Source: Bdellovibrio sp. BCCA (lineage in GTDB: Bacteria > Bdellovibrionota > Bdellovibrionia > Bdellovibrionales > Bdellovibrionaceae). Taken from it: a DNA stretch of 64,000 nt. Both the position numbers and the translations under genes were made by a program. Every line of letters begins with the position of its first letter. Positions within the stretch are counted from its first letter, which is position 1. The notes beneath the pieces were generated by a model. The model saw only the letters and a program-made list of their open reading frames with translations. It searched no databases and was not told where the DNA came from. The stretch spans positions 3,100,001 through 3,164,000 of the forward strand of contig NZ_JBBNAC010000001.1 in assembly GCF_037996825.1 (NCBI RefSeq), given 5' to 3'. This document shows, piece after piece, positions 51,480 to 59,917 of this stretch.

Positions 51480-52410
51480 TTCCCGTCTCTTCTTTGAGTT
51501 CCTGATCAACTTGTTTTTTCAAATCTTTCGGGGCTTCCGCTTTTTTGCGGTTGCTGATTTGATTCACGAAGTTGTCATACACAGACATATCCACACGTGA
51601 CGGACCAAAAAGGGCTTCGAGCTTGCGCGGTTTACGACCGTCAGAAGTCAGCTCTTTTTGCGCGATCTTTACACGGATAAAACCAATCAATTTTGCCGGA
51701 TCAATCTCACCACGTTTTTCTTTCACGCTGATACCGCCAACAACACTCACCGTGTTGCTTTCCAGTGAAGCCAGAATCTTGTTGCGAACAATATCAAATC
51801 TTTCTGACGCCACTTTATTCGCGGACATCACGCTGCCGTCTGGAACCGCTTGAACGAAAAGTCCCGATGTGATTTTGATGTCAGCATCTTTAAGACCGCC
51901 CGTCACCCCTTTGATTTTATCCATGACTTTAACAAAGTTGGCGTTCGGTTGCGCCGTGCCTCTTTCAAAAAGCATGTAATCAGGAATATCAAAGTCATAA
52001 CCTTCCGGAGTTACAACCACGTTTTTCGCCACATCATTCATTTGATCAGCCAAATACGCAGCAACAACTTTTGTTGAACCCATATCCAAAAGATTTGGAG
52101 TTTTATCAACGGGCTCCATAAAACTTTGGAATGCTTTTAAAGGCTCATTCAAAATATCCAAGAATAATTTTTCCAACGTCAGTTCTGCACCGAAGTTTTG
52201 GAAATTGTATTCAATCACGGACGGCGTCGAGAAATAATCCGACACGGCTTTCTTCGTCTCTTCAGATTGACCCAGGAGCCACATCACGAGGAAGAAGGCC
52301 ATCAAAGCTGTCATGAAGTCGGCAAGGGCGACCTTCCAGGATCCGCCGTGGCCACCGCCTCCAGAGACAATGATTTTTTTGATGACTATCGTTTGTTTCT
52401 TTTCAGCCAT
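51451..52410 (-). CDS. motB: Flagellar stator protein MotB
   Basis: A 319-residue protein with short cytoplasmic N-terminus, one transmembrane helix carrying the proton-binding aspartate ([20 protein letters not shown]31), a plug segment and a C-terminal OmpA-like peptidoglycan-binding domain (about 145-285). With MotA it forms the ion-driven stator of the flagellum. It lies 23 bases below motA. Confidence 0.93.
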   Translation of the reverse strand: MAEKKQTIVIKKIIVSGGGGHGGSWKVALADFMTALMAFFLVMWLLGQSEETKKAVSDYFSTPSVIEYNFQNFGAELTLEKLFLDILNEPLKAFQSFMEPVDKTPNLLDMGSTKVVAAYLADQMNDVAKNVVVTPEGYDFDIPDYMLFERGTAQPNANFVKVMDKIKGVTGGLKDADIKITSGLFVQAVPDGSVMSANKVASERFDIVRNKILASLESNTVSVVGGISVKEKRGEIDPAKLIGFIRVKIAQKELTSDGRKPRKLEALFGPSRVDMSVYDNFVNQISNRKKAEAPKDLKKQVDQELKEETGIKDPSTQTE

Positions 52411-52433
52411 TTTTAATCAGTCCAGTTCCGCGA

Positions 52434-53300
52434 TTAAGCGGCTTTCTTAATTTCTTTAGTTGCTTTATCAATTTCCGCAAATGACGGACGCTCTTCTGGC
52501 ATGATCGAACGACGAGCGTACTCGATACATACGATCGGAGGAGCACCTCTTTGCAATGCGACTAGTGCCGCTTTAATACATGTTAAGTAACGTCCTTCCG
52601 ATTCAATATCCGCTGCCATTTTTGTTGCCGTCGGTTCAATCAAACCGTAAGCGCAAAATACCCCTAACATCGTTCCAACCAGGGCGTGGGCAACGCTGGC
52701 ACCGATAACTTCCGTACCTTCACTCAACTTACCCATCGTTTTAACGATACCCAAAACGGCGGCAACGATACCTAGACCCGGGAAACCACCGGCAACCGCA
52801 GTCACCGCGTGTTGCGCCAGATGTTCTTCGGCGTGGATACCTTTGATATCGGCATCCAAAAGATCATCGACATCGTAAGGACTTAGCTCCGCAGATAGAG
52901 TTACTTTCATTGTGTCGCACAGAAAATCAACAGCGTGATGGTTGTGCATGAAACCAGGATACGCTTTGAAGAGTTCACTCTTTTCTGGTTCCTCGATGTG
53001 TTTCTCAACCCCTTGAGGTCCTTCCTTACGGAAAAGTTGGAAGAGTTGGAAAAGCATTTGAAGAAGTTCGACGTAATCAGGTTTTTGCGGTCCTTTGGAA
53101 GTCATCGCTTTGATGGAGAGTTTGATCCCCATCTTTACGATCTTCATTGGATTGGCGATCACGTATGCACCGAATGCGGCACCACCGATAATCACCATCT
53201 CGCCGAGAGCCGCATGCAAGATCACTCCCATGCTTCCGCCACCGGCCGCGAACGTACCGAAGACACACGCAAATACAATTATTATACCTACAAAACCCAT
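52434..53300 (-). CDS. motA: Flagellar stator protein MotA
   Basis: A 288-residue protein with four transmembrane helices: two N-terminal (MGFVGIIIVFACVFGTFAAG, then MVIIGGAAFGAYVIAN) and two after the large cytoplasmic loop (AVTAVAGGFPGLGIVAAVLG, and VAHALVGTMLGVFCAYG). It forms the MotA5B2 stator. It is in an operon with motB; GAGAGG precedes the ATG. Bdellovibrio genomes carry several motAB pairs, so this is probably one of them. Confidence 0.94.
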   Translation of the reverse strand: MGFVGIIIVFACVFGTFAAGGGSMGVILHAALGEMVIIGGAAFGAYVIANPMKIVKMGIKLSIKAMTSKGPQKPDYVELLQMLFQLFQLFRKEGPQGVEKHIEEPEKSELFKAYPGFMHNHHAVDFLCDTMKVTLSAELSPYDVDDLLDADIKGIHAEEHLAQHAVTAVAGGFPGLGIVAAVLGIVKTMGKLSEGTEVIGASVAHALVGTMLGVFCAYGLIEPTATKMAADIESEGRYLTCIKAALVALQRGAPPIVCIEYARRSIMPEERPSFAEIDKATKEIKKAA

Positions 53301-53404
53301 ATGATATGACCTCTCAGTTTCTCTATCGGAGTGAAGTGTGTTAATATTGAGTCATTGCCGAATAAACTTGCCCATGGTCGAGAGTGGGACTAAGAGGAAA
53401 AGGT

Positions 53405-55210
53405 ATGAAACTCAGCTTGAAGTACATTTTGGTATTCGCTCTTCTTCTTTGCGCAAGTCCAAGGTCTTGGGCCGTCGCCAACCCGGATGATACAGATCCC
53501 CTGCTTGCTGAAACCAAGGTGCTTCCTTATGAATGGAGTCCAGGCCAAGGCGGCAATATCGAAATCAAAATGAAATTGCCGGAAGGTTATCACGCTTACG
53601 AAGATAAATTCAGCGTTGTGATTTTAGAACCGGATGGATTTCAAGTAGCGCCTTTCAAAATCACGCCCACAAAAAAATGGTATGATAAGTTTTCAAAAAA
53701 AGAGCGCACGGGAGTTGAAAAAACATCAACCCTCACCGCGCACATTGAAGCTCCTTCGCGTTTTTTAAAAAAATACGACAAGATGAAATTGGAATTGGTC
53801 TATCAAGCTTGTTCTGACCAGTTTTGTTTGTTCCCGACAACCAAAGTGATCGAAGTTCCGATCATGGTCACCATGGTCGAAGGCGAACCGCGAGTTGAAA
53901 AAGCTCCTCAAGAAGTGATGAGCAATCCTTCTTCTTTTTTCGACACAGCTAATTTTAATAAATACCTCGGCTCGGGAATGCTTGCAGGACTCCTGTTTGT
54001 TTTCCTCGCGGGTATCTTCACAAGTTTCACGCCGTGCATTTTTCCGATGATTCCTATTACGCTTGCGGTTTTAGGAAATCACTCCAATGAAAGAAGCCGC
54101 CTGCTCAACTTTATCACAAGCTGTGTGTACGTTTTGGGAATTGCGACAACCTATTCCATTTTAGGCCTGGCAGCCGCTTCCAGTGGTGGAGTCTTTGGTG
54201 CGACGTTAGGAAACCCTTACGTGCTAACCGTCGTGTGTTTGATTTTCCTGGCAATGGCTTTAAGCATGTACGGACTTTATGAATTGCAAGTGCCTGCGTT
54301 TATTCGCAATCGCCTCGGCACTGGCAAACAAAAGCAAGGGCTCGGTGGCGCTTATCTGACAGGTCTTTTTGCAGGAATTGTTGCAAGTCCTTGTGTTGGT
54401 CCTGTGCTTGTAGCAATTTTGACTTACGTGGCTTCCACACAGAATAAACTTTTAGGATTTTTATATCTCTTCGTTTATGCACTGGGATTGGGTTTGATCT
54501 TTATTGCTTTGGGACTTTCAAACCAATTGGTGAAGGCATTGCCTCGCTCGGGCGCGTGGATGAATTCATTTAAATTTATCTTAGGCACTTTGATGTTGAG
54601 TGCTTTTTATTATTACCTGGATCTTTTGCTTCCGGCTCGTTGGTTTGACGCTGCTTTAGGTGCGGGACTGGTTGTTCTCGCCAGCGTTTACGGCGCCTTT
54701 CTTCCTGCGAAAGGGATGCCTGCGATAAAGCATATTCAAAAAGGAATTATGCAGGCCGTTCTTATTGTGGGAATTGGCTACGTGGTCATTGCGGCATTTG
54801 ATTTGCGTCCCATGATTCGCGGGAACATGATGGCTGGCAATAGCTTAAATCAAATTAAGAAAATGAATTGGCAACCGTATTCGGAGGCTGCACTTGCACA
54901 AGCCGCAAAAGATCAAAAGCCCGTCATCATTGATTTCTGGGCTGATTGGTGTGCGGCTTGCCATGAACTTGAAGAGCAAACTTTCGCGGATGCTCGCGTG
55001 CGTGCCATGGCCGAAAATTTTGTCTTATTAAAGTTTGATGCGACGAAAGATTCTGAAGAGCTTAGGGCTCTTAAAAAGAAATACAATATCCAAGGACTTC
55101 CGACGGTGGTGTTTATCAATCCGCACGGTGTTTGGATTGATGCTCTCACTTTGACTCAATTTGAAAAACCGGAAGCATTCCTTAAGAGAATGGAAAAAGG
55201 GGCTCAGTAG
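53405..55210 (+). CDS. dsbD: Thiol:disulfide interchange protein DsbD
   Basis: A 601-residue protein with signal peptide, then the periplasmic alpha domain (YQACSDQFCLFP), a multi-helix membrane beta domain with the redox cysteines in FTPCIFPMIPIT and ASPCVGPVLV, and a C-terminal thioredoxin-like gamma domain (FWADWCAACHELE). It moves reducing power from cytoplasmic thioredoxin to the periplasm, for disulfide isomerisation and cytochrome c maturation. This fits the many haem c and copper proteins in the window. AGGAAAAGG precedes the ATG at 53405. Confidence 0.95.
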   Translation: MKLSLKYILVFALLLCASPRSWAVANPDDTDPLLAETKVLPYEWSPGQGGNIEIKMKLPEGYHAYEDKFSVVILEPDGFQVAPFKITPTKKWYDKFSKKERTGVEKTSTLTAHIEAPSRFLKKYDKMKLELVYQACSDQFCLFPTTKVIEVPIMVTMVEGEPRVEKAPQEVMSNPSSFFDTANFNKYLGSGMLAGLLFVFLAGIFTSFTPCIFPMIPITLAVLGNHSNERSRLLNFITSCVYVLGIATTYSILGLAAASSGGVFGATLGNPYVLTVVCLIFLAMALSMYGLYELQVPAFIRNRLGTGKQKQGLGGAYLTGLFAGIVASPCVGPVLVAILTYVASTQNKLLGFLYLFVYALGLGLIFIALGLSNQLVKALPRSGAWMNSFKFILGTLMLSAFYYYLDLLLPARWFDAALGAGLVVLASVYGAFLPAKGMPAIKHIQKGIMQAVLIVGIGYVVIAAFDLRPMIRGNMMAGNSLNQIKKMNWQPYSEAALAQAAKDQKPVIIDFWADWCAACHELEEQTFADARVRAMAENFVLLKFDATKDSEELRALKKKYNIQGLPTVVFINPHGVWIDALTLTQFEKPEAFLKRMEKGAQ

Positions 55211-55306
55211 CCTTTTTTAAAAGTTAATTCACATCTCATTGTGATTTTCTTACCAACTGCCGAACTGTGACTTGCGCCATCGTCGGGCCCGTGTTTAATA
55301 GAAGAC

Positions 55307-56374
55307 ATGAGCACACAAAATATTTCGATCCAACGCACGTCTGCGCCTAAACAAAAACCTTCTGTTGATTCTTTGGGATTTGGTCGCTTTTTTACCGACC
55401 ATATGTTCACAGCTTTTTATTCCAAGAAGAATGGTTGGCATGATGCGAAGATCACACCTTATCAACCGTTGCCGTTGGATCCTGGCGCAAGTGTCTTGCA
55501 CTACGGCCAAGCGCTGTTTGAAGGCATGAAAGCGTTTGCTCATGAAGACGGAAAATGTGTGATGTTCCGTCCTGAGTTTAACTGGCAGCGTATGGTCGAT
55601 GGCGCCGAGCGCCTGTGCATGCAAGCTCCTCCAAAAGAACTTTTTCTTCAAGGTATCAGCGAATTGATCCGTGTCGATAAAGACTGGATTCCTCGTGAAA
55701 AAGGCAGCGCTCTTTACATCCGCCCTACTCTGATCGGAACCGAAGCGTTCTTAGGCGTGCGCCCTGCTGATGAATACTTGTTCTTCACTATTCTGTCTCC
55801 GGTGGGTTCTTACTATGGCAATGACAACAAGCCTGTGAAAATCTGGGTTGAAGAAGAACTTGTGCGCGCAGCTCCGGGTGGGTTGGGTGCAACGAAAGCC
55901 GCTGCGAATTATGCAGCCAGCTTGAAAGCCGCTCTGGATGCAAAAAAGAATTCTTACTCACAAGTTTTGTGGCTGGATGTGAACCGTGAATACGTGGAAG
56001 AAGTTGGCACAATGAACGTCTTCTTTGTTTTCGACAATGAAATCGTCACACCTGCTTTAGGTGGAACGATCTTAGGTGGCGGCACAAGAAATTCCATCAT
56101 CACTCTTTTGAAAAATCAGGGTAAGAACATCACGGAAAGAAAATTGAGCCTTCAAGAAATTCGTGAAAGTGCGAAGTCCGGCCGTTTGAAAGAAATCTTT
56201 GGAACAGGCACTGCGGCTGTGATCAGCCCTGTTGGTGAACTTGCTGCAAAAGACTGGAAGATTGTTGTGAATAACGGTGAAGTGGGACCTGTTGCGAGTT
56301 CTCTTTACGAAGAACTCACAGGCATTCAACAAGGTCTAAAGCCAGACACTCACGGCTGGCTTTACCATATTTAA
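55307..56374 (+). CDS. ilvE: Branched-chain amino acid aminotransferase
   Basis: A 355-residue class IV aminotransferase of the longer eukaryote-like BCAT type: LHYGQALFEGMKAFAHEDG, IRPTLIGTEAFLGV, and the lysine region GGLGATKAAANYAASLKA, followed by EEVGTMNVFFVFD and FGTGTAAVISPVG. It is PLP-dependent and transfers the amino group between Leu, Ile or Val and 2-oxoglutarate. Confidence 0.94.
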   Translation: MSTQNISIQRTSAPKQKPSVDSLGFGRFFTDHMFTAFYSKKNGWHDAKITPYQPLPLDPGASVLHYGQALFEGMKAFAHEDGKCVMFRPEFNWQRMVDGAERLCMQAPPKELFLQGISELIRVDKDWIPREKGSALYIRPTLIGTEAFLGVRPADEYLFFTILSPVGSYYGNDNKPVKIWVEEELVRAAPGGLGATKAAANYAASLKAALDAKKNSYSQVLWLDVNREYVEEVGTMNVFFVFDNEIVTPALGGTILGGGTRNSIITLLKNQGKNITERKLSLQEIRESAKSGRLKEIFGTGTAAVISPVGELAAKDWKIVVNNGEVGPVASSLYEELTGIQQGLKPDTHGWLYHI

Positions 56375-56379
56375 TTTTT

Positions 56380-56883
56380 TTAAAGACGTTTCAAACGCGC
56401 GATTTCCATTTTCGCTTCGTTCAAAGCCGCTTGCGCAGAAATCATCTGCGCTTCTTTTTCGGCCAAAAGTTTTTGCAAGTGGTTCATGCGCACTTCAAAA
56501 CTTTTGATCACGTTGTTGTGACGATCGACCATTTCTTGAACTTTTAAATCCAAGCTTTTACGTTCGTTCACTCTTTGTGCAAGTTGCGTGATTTTTTGAC
56601 CGGCTTCTGTCGCAAGCCCATTGTGGCTTTGCTCAAGACGGCTTAAAAGCTGGCTTTGTTTTTCAAATTTGATGTTGGAAGTTTTAATAAGCTCATTCAC
56701 TGTTCCAACGACTTTGTTCAATTGGTCCGCAAGTGCTTGGTTTTGGGCTTTGAGTTCGAAAATCTGGCGATCTGTGTTCAAATAGCTGTTTGCAGTTGTG
56801 CCTAGATTTGCCGGGCTTTCCATCATGGAACTTTTAGCGACTTTCTTTTCCCCAAAGAGTTCCGGATTTAATTCTTTATGCAT
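56380..56883 (-). CDS. Coiled-coil protein of unknown function
   Basis: A 167-residue protein without signal peptide. From about residue 37 it is a long amphipathic coiled coil (ELKAQNQALADQLNKVVGTV, later EKEAQMISAQAALNEAKMEI). No enzymatic motif. GGAGGGG precedes the ATG. It is convergent with ilvE, five bases apart, and divergent from the gene at 57051 across a palindromic element. A scaffold or cell-division role is conceivable but unproven. Confidence 0.7.
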   Translation of the reverse strand: MHKELNPELFGEKKVAKSSMMESPANLGTTANSYLNTDRQIFELKAQNQALADQLNKVVGTVNELIKTSNIKFEKQSQLLSRLEQSHNGLATEAGQKITQLAQRVNERKSLDLKVQEMVDRHNNVIKSFEVRMNHLQKLLAEKEAQMISAQAALNEAKMEIARLKRL

Positions 56884-56907
56884 GTTGTGCCCCTCCTAGG
56901 ACTTTCC

Positions 56908-56988
56908 GTTGGTACGGACTTACTTTTGGTAGCAGCAGTGCAGCCACCTGTGGCGCGCCGCTGCTACCAAAAGTAAGTCCGTACCAAC
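56908..56988. repeat. Perfect 29-bp inverted repeat (REP/MITE-like element)
   Basis: The arms 56908-56936 and 56960-56988 are perfect complements (GTTGGTACGGACTTAC... and ...GTAAGTCCGTACCAAC). The 23-base centre contains GCCAC-CT-GTGGC. No T-tract follows, so it is not a usual terminator. It lies between two divergent genes, where it could form a cruciform. Confidence 0.8.
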
Positions 56989-57050
56989 ATCATATTTTCT
57001 CTGGACTAAAATTTCAAATGTTCATACTTTATGCCTCGAAGGAGGCAGTT

Positions 57051-58100
57051 TTGCTAAAAGTCGGACAGCTTTTAAAATTTGTTTCGGATCTCAATCCGCA
57101 AAACACGCCTACGCGTTTGTCCTTCTATAACTTCTTGCGAGGTTTTCCTCACCCTGAGGACGTTCTCACTCCTGAATTGATCGAGATGTTTTTCAATTAC
57201 TGCATGGACTACCCGCACTGGGCGTCGAATAAGCAGCAATTGGGTCACGAAGTTCAGTTTTTGTTGGAGAATTTCAATAGCTTCTACCAGCAGAAGTTTG
57301 ATCTGAGTCCGATCCGTTTTCCGCAAAACATGCAGCTTATTGAGATCGAACATTTCTCTGATCTTGTTGACGCAGTGGGCTCATACGTTAAGACTCTCTG
57401 CGGCGAAAATGATAAGTTCCGTATTTTGCCAGATCAAAATAAGCGCGCGGTGGCGATTGTTCTTCGCGCCGATAAAACTCTGGAAGTCCGCACCTTTGAT
57501 CGTAAGTTCACGATCCGCAATGGTCAGTTGGAACCTTTGCGCAATGATTTAGTTCTTTACTACTCTTCAGAACTTGAACTCAGCAATCACCACACGCACA
57601 AAATCGAGGTGGCTCCTTACATCACAGCTCAATTCCGTGTTGTCGGCGAAAAGGTGACGGGTTCGCTTCTAAGAGGTTACGTTTTCCAAAAACTTCAAGA
57701 GATGAAGAACGAGCCTTTGCAAGAGCAGACGCGCGTTCTTTTCCCAATCAAGCGTTTGGAGCAGTTCTTTGTCGATCGTCGCACAGATCCTTACTATCAG
57801 GATCTCGTAAGCCAGCTTGAAAGAACGTGTGCTCTAATTCAACAGGGCGACTCTGAAGCTTTGAAATGGTCTTCGATCATTCTTAATAAGGCTGAAACCG
57901 CTGTAGATAACGTGTTTTTAGGAGATAAGCTCATGACTTTGCTTGTGCGCGACCTCCGCCACGCTATTGGCGAGTACAGCCGCAAGAATCTCTCCTCTTC
58001 TGCCCTCAGTGGTGATATATTGACCACTCAACACCTAGCTGAGGCTGATGAAGAATGTCTGAAAATAACTCCTCTCAAAGAGTTCGACTTAACAAATTAA
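57051..58100 (+). CDS. Conserved-looking protein of unknown family
   Basis: A 349-residue cytosolic protein if the TTG at 57051 is the start; GGAGG lies five bases upstream, better than the site for an in-frame ATG at 57018. It is mixed alpha/beta, with an N-terminal helical part (LRGFPHPEDVLTPELIEMFF), a central beta-rich segment (ILPDQNKRAVAIVLRADKTL, then VRTFDRKFTIRNGQ) and a helical C-terminus. I do not recognise it. It overlaps the rluB-like gene by 46 bases in another frame, which implies coupled translation. Confidence 0.65.
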   Translation: MLKVGQLLKFVSDLNPQNTPTRLSFYNFLRGFPHPEDVLTPELIEMFFNYCMDYPHWASNKQQLGHEVQFLLENFNSFYQQKFDLSPIRFPQNMQLIEIEHFSDLVDAVGSYVKTLCGENDKFRILPDQNKRAVAIVLRADKTLEVRTFDRKFTIRNGQLEPLRNDLVLYYSSELELSNHHTHKIEVAPYITAQFRVVGEKVTGSLLRGYVFQKLQEMKNEPLQEQTRVLFPIKRLEQFFVDRRTDPYYQDLVSQLERTCALIQQGDSEALKWSSIILNKAETAVDNVFLGDKLMTLLVRDLRHAIGEYSRKNLSSSALSGDILTTQHLAEADEECLKITPLKEFDLTN

Positions 58101-58915
58101 TCGCTGATAGCGGCCTTGCTTCTCGTCGCCATGCAGATCGCATGATTGAAGAAGGCCAAGTCACAGTGAACGGCAAACGCGTTTACGAATTGGGTATCAA
58201 AGTAGATCCTCAAGCCGATCGTATTCTTATCGACGGAAAGCCTTTGCGCAAACCTTTGACTCAAAAATTGTATCTTGTGATGAACAAACCTAAAGGTGTT
58301 CTAACGACGATGGATGATCCGCATGGACGTCCGACAATCGCTGATTACCTTGGTGAAGTTCCTGCGCGCGTGTTCCCCGTGGGACGTCTGGATTGGGATT
58401 CTGAAGGCATGCTTCTTTTGACGAACGATGGTGATTTCGCCAATAAAGTGATGCATCCAAAAGCAGAAGTCACAAAAACTTATCTTGTGAAGCTGGATGG
58501 TCAACCGCAACCTCATCACATTGAAAAACTCAAAAAAGGTGTTTCGATCATCGGCGGTAAAGTTTCTGCCCGTCATATCGAAAGAATCAAAAAATCCGGC
58601 GACAATAAATCCGACAAGTATGAATGGTACAAGATTGTGATCACAGAAGGTAAAAATCGTCAGATCCGTCAGATGTTTGCGAAAGTGGGCTTTGACGTTT
58701 TGAAACTCCAACGTGTGGCTGTGGGCCGCTTGCGTTTAGGAGCTTTGAAAACAGGAGAGTTGATTTTCCTCAATGAAAGCGCGATTGACCGCGTGTTCTT
58801 GCCGGATGATCCAGAAGAAGTAAAAACAAAACGCACTTATAAAGGTCGCGCCACTTCTGTAAAGAAAACGGCGAAACCCGCATCTCGCGTTCGAGTTAAA
58901 AAACCAAGAGGCTAA
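58055..58915 (+). CDS. rluB: RluB/RsuA-family pseudouridine synthase
   Basis: A 286-residue protein: N-terminal S4 RNA-binding domain (VRLNKLIADSGLASRRHADR), then the catalytic domain with the aspartate in FPVGRLDWDSEGMLLLTNDG and the ITEGKNRQIRQMF block. The C-terminal tail is Lys/Arg-rich (TYKGRATSVKKTAK). It isomerises a uridine in rRNA, probably 23S U2605 if RluB; the exact site is inferred. It starts inside the preceding gene. Confidence 0.88.
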   Translation: MSENNSSQRVRLNKLIADSGLASRRHADRMIEEGQVTVNGKRVYELGIKVDPQADRILIDGKPLRKPLTQKLYLVMNKPKGVLTTMDDPHGRPTIADYLGEVPARVFPVGRLDWDSEGMLLLTNDGDFANKVMHPKAEVTKTYLVKLDGQPQPHHIEKLKKGVSIIGGKVSARHIERIKKSGDNKSDKYEWYKIVITEGKNRQIRQMFAKVGFDVLKLQRVAVGRLRLGALKTGELIFLNESAIDRVFLPDDPEEVKTKRTYKGRATSVKKTAKPASRVRVKKPRG

Positions 58916-58918
58916 TTG

Positions 58919-59812
58919 ATGGCTTCCATGAACCCCCGCTTAAGAGGAACTATTGAAATTTCCATCGCCAGCGCGGGTTTTGGTTTTTTAGGGATCTTTG
59001 GAAAATGGGCCTTTCAATCAGGCCTTTCCGTCGGTGAATTTCTTTCTTACCGCTTCACCCTGGCAGCCCTCCTTCTTTGGATATTTCTGCTGCTCTTTAA
59101 ACCTGAATGGGTGAAGCTCAACAAACGCCAAACTTTGATTGCGGCTCTTCTGGGAATTTTCGGTTACGCATTTTTCTCCACACTTTATTTTGAAGCGATC
59201 AAAGGTGTGAGTGTTACGCTGGCAGCTTTGCTTCTTTATACTTATCCGTTTTGGGTGAATATTTTTTCGCACTTTTTTACTCACGATAAGATTTCTAAGA
59301 AAGAGGCCTTATGCCTGGTGGCGGCTTCGGCAGGTTTGGTTCTTTTGCTTTGGGGTCATATCGAAGTAAAAAATATTTGGGCGATTGCTGCTGGACTTGG
59401 AGCTGCGATCAGTTATGCGATTTATGTTTTGCTTTCAGGCCGTCTGCAAAAAGACGTGCGTCCGATTTCTTCGGCTTTGTATGTGATCACTTTCGGTGCG
59501 ATTGCCTTGTCGCTCTTTCACCGTCCTGATTTTGGGTCTGTGCAAAACCTTTCCAGCTTTCAAGCCAGTTGCATTTTCGGTATTGCCTTGATCTGCACCA
59601 TCTTGCCATTGAGTTTGGAACTCGCAGCTTTGCAAAAATTAAAAAGTTCTGAAGTGGCTCTTTTGATGATGATTGAGCCTCTGACGGCGGCGATTATGGG
59701 TGCGATGATCTTCCACGAAAGTCTTAGTCTTCGTCAGCTTTTAGGTGCCTTAGTGATTGCCACGGCCCTGATTGTGAATACTTTTTCGAAAAATCAGATC
59801 AAAGCAGCTTAA
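58919..59812 (+). CDS. EamA/DMT superfamily transporter
   Basis: A 297-residue membrane protein with ten predicted helices in two EamA repeats (FGFLGIFGKWAFQSGLSVGE at the start; EVALLMMIEPLTAAIMGAM in the second half). These drug/metabolite transporters export or import small metabolites; the substrate is unknown. The ATG at 58919, with GAGG seven bases upstream, lies just after the rluB stop, indicating an operon. Confidence 0.88.
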   Translation: MASMNPRLRGTIEISIASAGFGFLGIFGKWAFQSGLSVGEFLSYRFTLAALLLWIFLLLFKPEWVKLNKRQTLIAALLGIFGYAFFSTLYFEAIKGVSVTLAALLLYTYPFWVNIFSHFFTHDKISKKEALCLVAASAGLVLLLWGHIEVKNIWAIAAGLGAAISYAIYVLLSGRLQKDVRPISSALYVITFGAIALSLFHRPDFGSVQNLSSFQASCIFGIALICTILPLSLELAALQKLKSSEVALLMMIEPLTAAIMGAMIFHESLSLRQLLGALVIATALIVNTFSKNQIKAA

Positions 59813-59903
59813 GGCTGGCCCCGACTTTGTACTAATTTAGGACGAAGTTTCCCTTCATGACCAAATAGTCACGGTCATCTCCTTCAAAGAACGGTTAAGA
59901 AAA

Positions 59904-59911
59904 CCGATAAG
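59904..59911 (+). promoter_or_regulatory. CCGATAAG element seven bases before the fibre gene start
   Basis: CCGATAAG ends six bases before the ATG; the same octamer lies at the same distance before the paralog (63573-63580). It resembles the -10 of sigma28 promoters, with TCAAAG (59884-59889) about 14 bases upstream. Confidence 0.35.
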
Positions 59912-59917
59912 TTCGTC

